A stretch of DNA of 64,000 nt from Bradyrhizobium sp. CCGUVB4N (GCF_024199945.1 NZ_JANADP010000001.1:3472001-3536000); one strand, 5' to 3'; positions 20,292 to 28,883 are shown, counted from the stretch's first letter. Notes: generated from the letters alone by a model not told the origin. Made by a program: numbers and translations.

Positions 20292-21626
20292 CTACGCCGT
20301 CCCGGTCTTGGCTCTGGTCTCGGCACTTGCTGTTGCGGTGCTGGCGCTCTCGGCTTCCTTGCCCAGGATGAAGGAGCGGCGCAGCGGCTTGATCACGAAC
20401 AGCGCCATCAGCGCGGCCGTCGCGTTCAGCGCCACGGCCACCACGAACACGGCCTTCCAGCCATAGGCGGTCGAGATCACGCTTGCGAGCGGGACGAGCA
20501 GGGAGGCGGTGCCCTTCGCGGTGTAGAGCATGCCGTTGTTGGTGGTCGCGTATTTCGAACCGAAGGTGTCGCCGCAGGTGGCCGGGAACAGCGAGTAGAT
20601 CTCGCCGAACACGCCGAAATAAATCGCGGTGGCGAGCACGAACACGAGCGGAACGTGACCGTAGGCCGACAGCGTCAGCAGCATCAGCGCCGCCGTGCCG
20701 AAGGCGATGAACATGGTGTGCTCACGGCCGATCGTGTCGGACACGAAGCCGAAGAACGGGCGGCCGAAGCCGTCGAAGATGCGGTCGAGCGAGATCGCGA
20801 ACGTCAAGGCGGCCATCTGGAAGCCGGCAAGCGAGACCGGCGTGTCGGCGATCTTGAAGTCGTGCGCGATCGGCGCGATCTGGGCCGCTGTCATCAGGCC
20901 GCCGGAGGCGACCATGACGAAGACGAGATACATCACCCAGAAAATCGGGGCGCGCAGCACCTGCGGCGGGGTGAAGTCGATCTTGGTCTGCGGCAGGTTG
21001 AGCTGCTTCTTCTTCGGCGGGATCGAGAGCCGCGGCGGCTGGATGAAGAAGGCGAGCAAGAACACGATCACGCCCTGGCCGATGCCGAAGGTGAGGAACG
21101 CGTGCTGATAGCCGCTCGTCGCGATCATGGTCGCGATCGGCACGATGGTGAGCGCTGCGCCCGCGCCGAAGCCGGCGGCGGTTGCACCGGCGGCGAGGCC
21201 GCGGCGATCGGGAAACCATTTCAGCGCATTGCCGACGCAGGTGCCGTACACCGCGCCCGCGCCCATGCCGCCGATGACGGCCGCCGCGTAGAGCACCGGA
21301 AGCGAGTCAGCGTAGGAGTTGAGGATCCAGGACAGTGCGATCATCACGCCGCCGAACATGATGACGATGCGCGGGCCGTATTTGTCGACGAACCAGGCCT
21401 CGATCGGCACCAGCCAGGTCTCGGTGACGACGAAGATGGTGAAGGCGAGCTGGATCGCGGCGCGACCCCAATGGTACTTGGCATCGATCGGATCGACGAA
21501 CAGCGTCCAGCCATATTGCAGGTTCGCGATCATCGCCATGCAGACGATGCCCATTGCGAGCTGGAGCCAACGGAAACCGGTTCGTAGGGGCGCAGCGGTC
21601 ACGGCGCCGTCCGTGCTGGACATCAT
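20292..21626 (-). CDS. OFA-family MFS transporter (oxalate/formate antiporter type) 1
   Basis: This 444-aa protein has 12 membrane segments. It shows OFA-family wording: WLQLAMGIVCMAMIANLQYGWTLF at TM1, WLVPIEAWFVDKYGPR between TM2 and TM3, the GTCVGNALKWFPDRRGLAAG loop, and GEIYSLFPATCGDTFG near the C-terminus. OFA carriers exchange dicarboxylates such as oxalate for formate, coupling uptake to an ion gradient. ATG 21626 has GGGAGG six bases upstream. An operator-like palindrome is about 100 bases upstream and a terminator follows, so it is its own transcription unit. The substrate call rests on family and context. Confidence 0.85.
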   Translation of the reverse strand: MMSSTDGAVTAAPLRTGFRWLQLAMGIVCMAMIANLQYGWTLFVDPIDAKYHWGRAAIQLAFTIFVVTETWLVPIEAWFVDKYGPRIVIMFGGVMIALSWILNSYADSLPVLYAAAVIGGMGAGAVYGTCVGNALKWFPDRRGLAAGATAAGFGAGAALTIVPIATMIATSGYQHAFLTFGIGQGVIVFLLAFFIQPPRLSIPPKKKQLNLPQTKIDFTPPQVLRAPIFWVMYLVFVMVASGGLMTAAQIAPIAHDFKIADTPVSLAGFQMAALTFAISLDRIFDGFGRPFFGFVSDTIGREHTMFIAFGTAALMLLTLSAYGHVPLVFVLATAIYFGVFGEIYSLFPATCGDTFGSKYATTNNGMLYTAKGTASLLVPLASVISTAYGWKAVFVVAVALNATAALMALFVIKPLRRSFILGKEAESASTATASAETRAKTGTA

Positions 21627-21725
21627 CAACAACCTCCCAAGCGCCTGTCTGGTCACGACACTGCTGCCCATATGACGGAGTGTCGCAAATATTGTGGCTT
21701 ATCGTCGCAAGCGCGGGCGGCAGCT

Positions 21726-21742
21726 TGGTATACCATATTCCA
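21726..21742. promoter_or_regulatory. Oxalate-regulon operator, site 2 (OFA transporter 1)
   Basis: TGGTATACCATATTCCA matches the six-site consensus except for one base in the right half (ATTCCA for ATGCCA). It lies 100 bases upstream of the transporter ATG, in the gap between the two OFA genes, followed by GAATGCAAG, similar to the flank of site 5. Confidence 0.6.
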
Positions 21743-21831
21743 GAATGCAAGGCCTATCTTGCCGCCCGGCTCAAGAAAAGTGCAGGTTCCTTCGGGTTTC
21801 CGGTATTGGGGTATATTCGGGCAAAACGAAA

Positions 21832-21855
21832 ACGCCCGGCCGTGAGGCCGGGCGT
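21832..21855 (-). terminator. Rho-independent terminator of the second OFA transporter gene
   Basis: ACGCCCGGCC-GTGA-GGCCGGGCGT forms a perfect 10-base stem; on the minus strand it is followed by TTTCGTTTT. It lies about 30 bases after the stop codon of the transporter. Confidence 0.8.
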
Positions 21856-21885
21856 CGTTCGCGAGATGGTGTTGGTTGGACGAGT

Positions 21886-23175
21886 TCAGACGCTCGATTG
21901 CGCGACCACGACCTTGCGCCAGGGTTTCAGCACCAGGATCGCCAGCAGCGAGGCGAGGATGTTGGCGCCGGCCGCGAGGATGAACACGTTGTCCCAATGG
22001 CCGGAAGTCTGCTGCACGTAGTTTGCAAGCGGCACCAGCAACGCGGCGGTGCCCTTGGCGGTGTAGAGCAGGCCGGCATTGGTGGTCGCGAACTTCGCGC
22101 CGAACGTGTCGGTGCAGGTCGAGGGGAACAGCGAGTAGATCTCACCCCAGGCAAAGAACACGAAGCCCGACAGGATCACGAACCAGATCGGGTCCTGGCC
22201 CCAGAGATAGAGCATCCAGATGCCAAAACCTTCCATGCCGAAGGCGATGAACATCGTGTTCTCGCGGCCGATCATGTCGGAGATCCAGCCGAAGAACGGA
22301 CGCGTCAGGCCGTTGAGCACGCGGTCGATGGTCGCCGCGAACGTCACCGCGGTCATGGTCATGCCGATCAGCGTGACCGGCACGGCGTCGACCTTCCAGT
22401 CGACCGCGATCGGCTTCAGATTCGCCGTCACCATCAACCCGCCGGCGCCGACGATCACGAACATGAAGTACATCAACCAGAAGATCGGCTGACGCAGGAC
22501 TTCGGTCGGCTGGTAGTTGCGCCGCGTCTGCGCCAGCGCTGCGTTTGCCACCACGGCCGGCACCTGGCCCGGCTTCGGCGCCAGCAGGAAAAACGCGAGA
22601 ATGCAGATGATGATGCCCTGTCCGAGGCCGAAATAGAGGAAGGTGGTCTGGAAGCCACTATCCTTGATCATGGCCTGGATCGGCGCGACGGTGAGCGCGG
22701 AGCCTGCGCCGAAGCCGGCGGCCGTGATGCCTGCGGCGAGACCGCGCTTGTCGGGAAACCATTTCAGCGCGTTGCCGACGCAGGTGCCGTAGACGCCGCC
22801 GGCGCCGATGCCCGCGACGATCATGCCGAGATAGTAGCCGTTGAGCGTGGTGGCCTGCGCGTTGATCATCCAGCCGATCGCGCAGAGCACGCCGCCGACG
22901 AGCACGACGATGCGCGGACCGTATTTATCGACAAACCATCCTTCGACCGGCACCAGCCAGGTCTCGAACAAAACAAACAGGGTAAAGGCCCACTGGATCG
23001 ACGCGCGATCCCAACCGAATTTCTTCTGGATGTCGGGGACGAAGAACGTCCAGCCGTATTGGTAGTTGGCGATCATCACCATGGCCGCCACGCCGATCGC
23101 CAGTTGCGCCCAGCGATACGTGTCGCTGACGCGGGCGGCTGCAGGAGCCGTTGTTGTCTGCACCATGTCCGTCAT
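21886..23175 (-). CDS. OFA-family MFS transporter (oxalate/formate antiporter type) 2
   Basis: This 429-aa paralogue of the adjacent carrier shares nearly all landmark segments: AMVMIANYQYGWTFF, WLVPVEGWFVDKYGPR, GTCVGNALKWFPDKRGLAAG and GEIYSLFPSTCTDTFG. It differs in the large central loop and the termini, so the pair looks like an old tandem duplication kept for different substrates or conditions. ATG 23175 is preceded by GGAGGA. The operator-like palindrome is 52 bases upstream and a terminator follows, so each transporter has its own copy of the control element. Confidence 0.87.
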   Translation of the reverse strand: MTDMVQTTTAPAAARVSDTYRWAQLAIGVAAMVMIANYQYGWTFFVPDIQKKFGWDRASIQWAFTLFVLFETWLVPVEGWFVDKYGPRIVVLVGGVLCAIGWMINAQATTLNGYYLGMIVAGIGAGGVYGTCVGNALKWFPDKRGLAAGITAAGFGAGSALTVAPIQAMIKDSGFQTTFLYFGLGQGIIICILAFFLLAPKPGQVPAVVANAALAQTRRNYQPTEVLRQPIFWLMYFMFVIVGAGGLMVTANLKPIAVDWKVDAVPVTLIGMTMTAVTFAATIDRVLNGLTRPFFGWISDMIGRENTMFIAFGMEGFGIWMLYLWGQDPIWFVILSGFVFFAWGEIYSLFPSTCTDTFGAKFATTNAGLLYTAKGTAALLVPLANYVQQTSGHWDNVFILAAGANILASLLAILVLKPWRKVVVAQSSV

Positions 23176-23226
23176 GAATCCTCCAATGAGCGCTTCTGTT
23201 TTTTTGAGCGAGCGTTAGAGGCATTC

Positions 23227-23243
23227 TTGTATTCATTATGCCA
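23227..23243. promoter_or_regulatory. Oxalate-regulon operator, site 3 (OFA transporter 2)
   Basis: TTGTATTCATTATGCCA keeps the right half-site ATGCCA perfectly and four or five of six bases on the left. It is 52 bases before the transporter ATG and is followed by AGCTTCAAG, like sites 1 and 5. Confidence 0.55.
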
Positions 23244-23328
23244 AGCTTCAAGCGCGCGGCGGCCCATTGTGCGCTTATGACGCAACCCCGTTTTCGAAGC
23301 TGCGAGAATGGGCCGATTCCCAAATAGA

Positions 23329-23353
23329 AATGGCCCCGCAGAGCAGGGCCATT
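23329..23353 (-). terminator. Terminator hairpin of the 45-aa gene
   Basis: AATGGCCC (23329-23336) pairs with GGGCCATT (23346-23353); on the minus strand it is followed by TCTATTTGG. It is about 70 bases after the stop of the small gene at 23425-23562 and marks a short single-gene transcript. Confidence 0.6.
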
Positions 23354-23424
23354 CTTCAAAAGTAGGAGTTCGCTGGTTTTACAACCGCCGCGACAATTCG
23401 ACGCGCCGGCGCTCGTCCTGGCCC

Positions 23425-23562
23425 TTACAGGCCGAAGCGGGGCAGGTCGCCGTTGTGGTTCGAGATCTCGGCGCTGGCCATCAGGAAGCGGTCGACGGCG
23501 GCCATGAAGCGGGCGAACAGCGAGGCGGAGGGCGCGAGCGCGACGGAAGCGGACTTGGACAT
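23425..23562 (-). CDS. 45-aa protein of unknown function in the oxalate regulon
   Basis: This short ORF starts at ATG 23562 (MSKSASVALAPSASLFARFM) and ends LPRFGL at a TAA. An internal amphipathic helix (SLFARFMAAVDRFLMAS, residues 14-30) is followed by a polar tail with EISNHNGDLP. Support for a real gene is the operator palindrome 57 bases upstream, which matches those of the transporters, and a terminator hairpin downstream. The upstream AAGGGAATTCCG gives a modest ribosome site. I know of no function. Confidence 0.62.
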   Translation of the reverse strand: MSKSASVALAPSASLFARFMAAVDRFLMASAEISNHNGDLPRFGL

Positions 23563-23618
23563 CGGAATTCCCTTTCTCAAGACAGTCAGTACTGCTGCCT
23601 CATTTCGAAAGGCAATCT

Positions 23619-23635
23619 ATGTATACCAGATGCCA
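23619..23635. promoter_or_regulatory. Oxalate-regulon operator, site 4 (45-aa gene)
   Basis: ATGTATACCAGATGCCA has the perfect right half ATGCCA and the ATACCA core found in sites 2, 5 and 6. It lies 57 bases before the small ORF's ATG, the same distance as site 5 from the GntR gene start. Confidence 0.6.
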
Positions 23636-23860
23636 CTGTCTATGCATGTCATTGCATGGCAGCATTCGATTTGCCGCATTGCAGCATAATGCTTCGTTAA
23701 AAGGGGCCTCTGGAGCCGAAAACCCGCGGTTTGGGGCTCAAAAAGGGTAAGAAAGCGGCTCCGGGCCAGTACGGATCGGCGCTCGAACCCGGCTCTTGGC
23801 ACCGCAGTGCAAAACGGTTAGTGGTTCGCCCCCTTTTCCAAGCATCTTACAGAGTGGTTC

Positions 23861-25189
23861 ATGTCGAGCGCCTCGCCCGCCGTCTCGATCGGCATCGATT
23901 TTGGGACCAGCAACACGGTCGTCGCCCTTGCGGTGGACGATCGCCGGGTCGAGGCCATCCGCTTCGATCATGGCGGACAACGCCACAGCACCTACGTCTC
24001 GGCCCTGTGCTTCTGGGAGGACCGGCCGGGCGCCGGCGCCCAGGCCGAAGGCGGCCCATGGGCGATCGAGCAGTTCCTTGAAGGCCGCCATATCTACCGC
24101 TTCCTGCAGTCGTTCAAGACCTTTGCGGCGAGCTCCAGCTTCAACACCACCCAGGTGTTCCGGCAGCGCTTCAAGTTCGAGGATATTCTGGCGGCGTTCC
24201 TGCGCACGCTGGCGCGCCATGGCGGCGACAAGTTCGGATTCGACGTGGCGAACATCACGGTCGGCCGTCCCGTGCGTTTTGCCGGCGGCAATCCCGACGA
24301 CGATCTGGCGATGCAGCGCTATCGCGCCGCGTTTGAGCGCCTCGGCGCCGGTCACGCGCGCTATGTTTATGAGCCGGTGGGGGCGGCGTTCTCCTTCGCC
24401 CGCCGGCTGGAGCGCGATGCCACTGTGCTGGTCGCGGATTTCGGCGGCGGCACCAGCGACTTCTCGGTGATGCGTTTCTCGCGCGCGGGCGGCGTCTTGC
24501 GTGCCGAGCCGCTTGGCCATGCCGGCATCGGCATCGCGGGCGACACGTTCGATTATCGCATCGTCGATCACGTCGTTTCGCCACGGCTCGGCAAAGGCTC
24601 GAGCTTTCGCTCGTTCGACAAGGTGCTGCCGGTCCCGAACAGCCACTACACCAACCTCGCGCGCTGGCATCAGCTCGCGCTGATGAAGAGCAACGGCGAT
24701 CTCCGCGAGCTGCGGGAGCTTGCACGCACCGCGGTCAAGCCCGCGCTGCTCGAGGATTTCATCACCATCGTCGATCTCGATCTAGGCTTCTCGCTGTATC
24801 GCGCGGTGTCGGACGCCAAGGTCGCGCTCTCGGCCAGGGACGAGGTCGACTTCCGCTTCAAGGGCGGCGGTGTCGAGATCGGCTCGACCATCACACGGAA
24901 AAATTTTGACAGTTGGATCGCCGACGACATCGCCCGCCTGGGCGCCACCGTCGACAAGGTGCTGGGCGAGGCCCGCATTAGCGCGCGCGACGTGGAGAAG
25001 GTGTTCCTGACCGGCGGCACCTCGTTCGTGCCGGCGGTACGAAAACTGTTCGCCGACCGGTTCGGCAATGAGCGGCTGATGTCGGGCGACCAGTTCGAGT
25101 CGATCGCCTACGGCCTCGCGCTGATCGGGTACAGCCCCGAGCCGGATCGCTGGACCGCGGACGGCGGGCTCAGGAAGGCGGCCGGGTAG
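23861..25189 (+). CDS. Hsp70/actin-like ATPase (YegD-type) without substrate-binding domain
   Basis: The 442-aa protein has the three nucleotide-binding motifs of the Hsp70/actin superfamily: phosphate-1 VSIGIDFGTSNTVVAL (residue 8 on), phosphate-2 VLVADFGGGTSDFSVM near residue 190, and adenosine VFLTGGTSFVPAV near 385. It ends soon after the ATPase fold, so the peptide-binding domain of DnaK is absent, as in YegD-like proteins. No DnaJ or GrpE partner is adjacent. The cellular role is unknown. Confidence 0.85.
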   Translation: MSSASPAVSIGIDFGTSNTVVALAVDDRRVEAIRFDHGGQRHSTYVSALCFWEDRPGAGAQAEGGPWAIEQFLEGRHIYRFLQSFKTFAASSSFNTTQVFRQRFKFEDILAAFLRTLARHGGDKFGFDVANITVGRPVRFAGGNPDDDLAMQRYRAAFERLGAGHARYVYEPVGAAFSFARRLERDATVLVADFGGGTSDFSVMRFSRAGGVLRAEPLGHAGIGIAGDTFDYRIVDHVVSPRLGKGSSFRSFDKVLPVPNSHYTNLARWHQLALMKSNGDLRELRELARTAVKPALLEDFITIVDLDLGFSLYRAVSDAKVALSARDEVDFRFKGGGVEIGSTITRKNFDSWIADDIARLGATVDKVLGEARISARDVEKVFLTGGTSFVPAVRKLFADRFGNERLMSGDQFESIAYGLALIGYSPEPDRWTADGGLRKAAG

Positions 25190-25204
25190 CGCGCAATGCG
25201 GCCA

Positions 25205-25380
25205 TCCTTCGAGACGCCCGCCTTCGGCGGGCCCTCAGGATGAGGACGGAGTTTGTGGTCGCAGTTTCGACGGGCGCCGATGCCGCTTAGCCTCATCCTT
25301 GTAAGTCAGATCGTGCCGGATCGGCTAAGATAGCCGGCGCGGTAACGGACGGGAGACCGCGCAGCGGTCGTCTCGAAGGA
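25205..25380. repeat. Palindromic intergenic repeat element
   Basis: TCCTTCGAGACG (25205-25216) pairs with CGTCTCGAAGGA (25369-25380), with internal CGCCCGCCTTCGGCGGG and CCTCAGGATGAGG palindromes. It is another dispersed bradyrhizobial-type element, lying between the convergent Hsp70-like and AHSA1-family genes. No gene lies inside. Confidence 0.7.
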
Positions 25381-25405
25381 CGAGGCGTTCGCTGCGCTTG
25401 CGCCG

Positions 25406-25849
25406 CTACTGATTGATCTCCGGCTCGACGAGCCGCGCCAGGTTGCGCAGCGATTCCTGCCAGCCGAGATAGCAGGCCTCCACGGGAATGACGTCGGGAA
25501 GGCCGGCCTGCGTGATATCCACCTCGGTGCCGACAGAGACCTTCTTCAGGATCACGGTCACCTCGATCAGGCCCGGCAGGTTGGGATCGTCGAACTTGTC
25601 GGTGTAGCGCAGACGCTGGCCCGGAACGAGCTCGAGATATTCGCCGCCGAAAGAATGGCCGTTGCCTGTCGTGAAATTCCGGAACGACATCTTGAACGTG
25701 CCGCCGACCTTGGCCTCCAGATGGTGCACGGTGCAGGTGAAACCGTTGGGCGGAAGCCATTTTGCCAGCGCATCGGCCTCGACGAAGGCGCGATAGACCT
25801 TTTCAGGGCTGGTCGTGAGAACGCGGTGCAGGCGTACTGTGCTCGGCAT
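25406..25849 (-). CDS. SRPBCC (AHSA1-type) domain protein
   Basis: This 147-aa single-domain protein has the START/AHSA1 pattern: SPEKVYRAFVEADALAKWLPP at the N-terminus, a central sheet (GGTFKMSFRNF, GEYLELVPGQRLRYTDKF) and a C-terminal helix (GWQESLRNLARLVEPEINQ). Such proteins bind hydrophobic ligands or regulate Hsp90-like partners; the ligand cannot be predicted. Confidence 0.85.
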   Translation of the reverse strand: MPSTVRLHRVLTTSPEKVYRAFVEADALAKWLPPNGFTCTVHHLEAKVGGTFKMSFRNFTTGNGHSFGGEYLELVPGQRLRYTDKFDDPNLPGLIEVTVILKKVSVGTEVDITQAGLPDVIPVEACYLGWQESLRNLARLVEPEINQ

Positions 25850-26170
25850 GGTCGTTATTCCCTGTGAGTTGCTGGGCGCGAAGACTTTTGCCCATCATGG
25901 CCCAAGGACGAGCGTGGCCCCGCGGATCCGACATGGGGCGCCGAATTTTTTCACCTGATGTCGCTGCCGAGTTGACGCCGGTCGTGACGGCGTCGCCTGT
26001 ATACGGCGCGCGATGTTCGCACAATTTGAGAGCATCTACGCTCCGGTTCACACTCCGAAACACTCAAGCCGGATTTTGGCCTCGCATCTCAGCGATGAGT
26101 CCGTTGCCGGTCGCGCCGCATGACGACGCGACCGCGCGATGATTCAATCGCAACTGGGGGACTTCGCGAC
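25850..26170. other. Intergenic region between divergent genes
   Basis: 321 bases separate the AHSA1-family gene (minus) from the dioxygenase-like gene (plus). I see no ORF, repeat or clear palindrome. It presumably holds both promoters. Confidence 0.4.
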
Positions 26171-27142
26171 ATGAAGCAGAAGACGCTGCGTTACCGGGCC
26201 TTGCGCCGGGTCCGCAGCCTGCCAGCCGAGACCGCTTCGCGTTTGCTCGGAATGCCGGCCATCAGCCGGAAATTGAACGAGGGCTACGAAAAGGCACGGG
26301 CCTCTCACAAGCCGCGCCTGCCTCAACTTTCGCCGCTCGATACGGACATCGTCGCCGGGCTGGAGACGAACGGCGTCTACATCACCTCGCTCGCGGCGCT
26401 GAACCTGGCTGGGACGGATGCGCTCTGGACGTCGGCGACCGACATCGCGAACGCCTATTCGCTCCGCGCAAGAAGAGGCGAATTCGCCGGCCAGTATACG
26501 GTGCAGGTCGGCGCCGAGGAGATGATGCGCCATCCGCACATCGTCCACTGGCCTCTCAACGACCGCATCCTCGACATCGTCGAGACCTATCTCGGCTTGC
26601 CCGCGGCATGCGACACGCTGAATTTCTTCTACACCGTGGCCGATGGCCGTCAGGTCGCGGCGCGCCGATGGCATCGCGATGTCGAGGATCGGCGGATGGT
26701 CAAGGTGATCGTCTATCTGCACGATGTCGATGAGGAGGGCGGCCCGCTCGAAGTGCTGCATCGCGCCTTTCCGGGCTGCGACCGGCTTGACGGCGCCAAT
26801 TTTCCGGTTCTGACGCAGGAAATGCTGGAGCAGCGGCTCGGCGGGTCGCTGGCACGCGGTGATGTCACGACCTGCACCGGCAAGGCCGGGACGGTGATCT
26901 TCGCGGATGTTGCGAGCCGCTACCATCGCGGCCGCCCGGCGATCGCGCGCGACCGCTCTGCGCTGTTCTACAATTTCTTCTCGCGCTCGCCGCTTCGTCC
27001 ATTCTTCTGCGAGCGGCACGTGTTCTCGCGGGCGCAGCTCGTCGAACTTGCGGCCGGCCAGACCGCGCGGGCGCGCGATTGCATGCTGTGGCACGCAAAC
27101 GTACCTCTGCTCGCCCGGATCGTACCACGCGCACGGTTCTAG
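26171..27142 (+). CDS. Phytanoyl-CoA dioxygenase-like Fe(II)/2-oxoglutarate oxygenase
   Basis: This 323-aa protein has a likely iron facial triad: WHRDVED (His and Asp, about residue 173) and, about 85 residues later, YHRG (His). An arginine-rich segment after it (HRGRPAIARDRSALFYNFF) would bind 2-oxoglutarate. KVIVYLHDVDEEGGPLEVL between them is typical of PhyH-like folds. ATG 26171 is preferred because GGGGGAC lies upstream; the frame is open from 26120. The substrate is unknown. Confidence 0.65.
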   Translation: MKQKTLRYRALRRVRSLPAETASRLLGMPAISRKLNEGYEKARASHKPRLPQLSPLDTDIVAGLETNGVYITSLAALNLAGTDALWTSATDIANAYSLRARRGEFAGQYTVQVGAEEMMRHPHIVHWPLNDRILDIVETYLGLPAACDTLNFFYTVADGRQVAARRWHRDVEDRRMVKVIVYLHDVDEEGGPLEVLHRAFPGCDRLDGANFPVLTQEMLEQRLGGSLARGDVTTCTGKAGTVIFADVASRYHRGRPAIARDRSALFYNFFSRSPLRPFFCERHVFSRAQLVELAAGQTARARDCMLWHANVPLLARIVPRARF

Positions 27143-27149
27143 AAGGGAC

Positions 27150-27166
27150 GAAGCCACAATTCCGCT
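27150..27166. repeat. 17-bp direct repeat, copy 1
   Basis: GAAGCCACAATTCCGCT occurs here and, identically, at 27738-27754. The two copies bracket the tautomerase gene. Confidence 0.8.
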
Positions 27167-27313
27167 GTCGCGTCTTCACCGTGGCTTGATTGGATGTCTT
27201 GGCATCAATCGCTATCTGCTCCTTCAACGTGATTTGGCCGTGTCCAGACTTGGCCGCGTCCAGATCCTGGCCGCGTCCAGATCATCCCGCCACGAGGAAA
27301 AGGAATACAACTC

Positions 27314-27697
27314 ATGCCGTTTGTTCGCATCGATCTTCGCAAGGGCAAATCGAAGGAATACCGGAAGACGCTGGGCGAGATCATTTACGTCGCCATGCGC
27401 GAGTTGATCAACGTGCCGCAAGACGACAAATTCCAGGTCATCACGGAGCATGACCACGACGACCTCAATCATGCCGAAAGCTATCTGGGCAATCGCTACA
27501 GCCAGGATGTCGTCTTCATCCAGATCACGTTAAACGCCGGCCGCTCCATCGAGATGAAGAAGGCTTTCTACAAGCGTATCGTCGATGAATATCAGAAGCA
27601 GCTGGACGGGCGTCCGGACGATATCGTGATCAACCTCGTGGAGACCGCGAAGGAGAACTGGTCGTTCGGGCATGGCATTGCACAATACGCGACGTGA
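27314..27697 (+). CDS. Tautomerase (4-oxalocrotonate tautomerase superfamily) protein
   Basis: This 127-aa protein starts MPFVRIDL, so processing exposes the catalytic Pro1. The rest (LGEIIYVAMRELINVPQDDKF, FIQITLNAGRSIEMKKAFYK) fits the long tautomerase_2 branch with two beta-alpha-beta units in one chain. Family members tautomerise or dehalogenate small keto acids. Exact direct repeats on both sides suggest the gene was duplicated or moved as a unit. Confidence 0.85.
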   Translation: MPFVRIDLRKGKSKEYRKTLGEIIYVAMRELINVPQDDKFQVITEHDHDDLNHAESYLGNRYSQDVVFIQITLNAGRSIEMKKAFYKRIVDEYQKQLDGRPDDIVINLVETAKENWSFGHGIAQYAT

Positions 27698-27737
27698 CAG
27701 GCCGCCGGAGCGGAGACCGGCCGTCAGTTGATGAGTT

Positions 27738-27754
27738 GAAGCCACAATTCCGCT
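27738..27754. repeat. 17-bp direct repeat, copy 2
   Basis: Second exact copy of GAAGCCACAATTCCGCT, 588 bases after the first and just upstream of the secreted hydrolase gene. Confidence 0.8.
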
Positions 27755-27797
27755 ACGGTTGTTCCCTCAACTCCCGCGCGAAATCGGGGGGCGTCCG

Positions 27798-28766
27798 TTG
27801 CGCAAGGTGGTTTGGGCTTTCGCCATCGCACTCTGCTGTCTTGGCTCATTTGCCAAGGCCGCAGGCATTCAACTTCTCCAATCCGATCCGGCGCTGTCGG
27901 GCGCGATCTGGTATCCTTGCACGGCGGAGCCGGCGCATGTGGCGCTTGGCAATCTTGCGGTGCCCACGGTCGATTGGCTGCCCGGCGCTCAAGACTGTCC
28001 CGTCACGGGGGCCAAGCTGCCACTGGTCATCATCTCTCATGGCAATAGCGGCTACTTCGCACTTCATCTCGACATCGTCGAAGCGCTGGTGAACGCCGGC
28101 TTTGTCGTCGCCGCGATCAACCATCCCGGCAACAACACCAACGACATGTCGGGGCGAGGGATGTCTGTCTGGGCGTCACGCCCAGCGCAGATGGTGCGCT
28201 TGCTCGATTTCATGTTGAACGAATGGAAGGACAGGGCGGTGATCGGCCCGACCAGGGTCGGCCTTTTTGGCTTTTCGCTGGGGGGCTTTACCGGGCTGGT
28301 GCTGGTCGGCGGTCAGCCCGATTTCCACAGGCTTGCTTGCAAGCCGGACAGCAAGTCGGCGGTCTGCGAGGAGCGGCGCGCCGGCGAGTTTCCATCCGAT
28401 CCGCCACACGATCCACGGATCAAGGCCGCCGTGATCGTGGATCCGGCCGTGGGCTTTACATTCACCCCTGAAAACCTGGCTGGCATCAAAATCCCGCTGC
28501 TGGTCTGGCGGTCAGAACTGGGGGGCGGGGGTGTGGAGGCGGAGAGCGTCGCACGCGTGACCCGCAGTCTGCCGGGCAATCCCGACATTCACGTCGTACC
28601 GGCCGGTCATTATGCATTTCTGCCGCCCTGCACGGCGGAGCTCGCAGCATTGAGGCCGCAGGTCTGCACCGATCCCGACGGCTTTGACCGGGCCGCCTTT
28701 CACCGCGCGTTCGACGTAGCGGTGGTGAAGTTTTTTCGCGAGCAGCTCGCCGGCGGAGATCGGTGA
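27798..28766 (+). CDS. Secreted alpha/beta hydrolase (dienelactone hydrolase / PAF-acetylhydrolase-like)
   Basis: The protein is about 322 aa when started at TTG 27798, placed after GGGGGG. Its signal peptide is RKVVWAFAIALCCLGSFAKA. The mature enzyme has an oxyanion segment LVIISHGNSGY, the nucleophile elbow GLFGFSLGGFTG (Ser about 160), and a late His in PAGHYAFLPPC. Cys pairs around 185-200 and 280-300 suggest disulfides in the periplasm. The substrate is not predictable. A longer TTG start at 27759 is possible but would precede the signal peptide. Confidence 0.75.
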   Translation: MRKVVWAFAIALCCLGSFAKAAGIQLLQSDPALSGAIWYPCTAEPAHVALGNLAVPTVDWLPGAQDCPVTGAKLPLVIISHGNSGYFALHLDIVEALVNAGFVVAAINHPGNNTNDMSGRGMSVWASRPAQMVRLLDFMLNEWKDRAVIGPTRVGLFGFSLGGFTGLVLVGGQPDFHRLACKPDSKSAVCEERRAGEFPSDPPHDPRIKAAVIVDPAVGFTFTPENLAGIKIPLLVWRSELGGGGVEAESVARVTRSLPGNPDIHVVPAGHYAFLPPCTAELAALRPQVCTDPDGFDRAAFHRAFDVAVVKFFREQLAGGDR

Positions 28767-28796
28767 GCATCGCGTTCGTGAGGAAGCGAGGATGTC

Positions 28797-28883
28797 TTAA
28801 CCGCTTTGGTGCAGTCGCATCTCCTTGAAGACGCCTTCGCGCTGCATCTTCTTCACTATCGCGCGGACGCATTTGTCGTTGTG
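28797..28883 (-). pseudogene. Fragment resembling ribosomal protein S21 (rpsU)
   Basis: On the minus strand, 28 codons before a TAA read HNDKCVRAIVKKMQREG and then VFKEMRLHQSG. This closely recalls the S21 core (KKKMQREGVFREMKLR). The N-terminal third and the basic C-terminal tail of S21 are missing and no start codon fits. S21 genes often sit next to cold-shock genes in this group, and a csp gene follows. It is probably a decayed second copy of rpsU. Confidence 0.45.

Noticed and set aside
20229..23280. Long plus-strand frames (452 and 528 codons) opposite the OFA transporters
   Set aside because: The antisense strand of membrane-protein genes gives His/Arg/Asp-rich nonsense; the minus strand has clear OFA carriers with ribosome sites and terminators.
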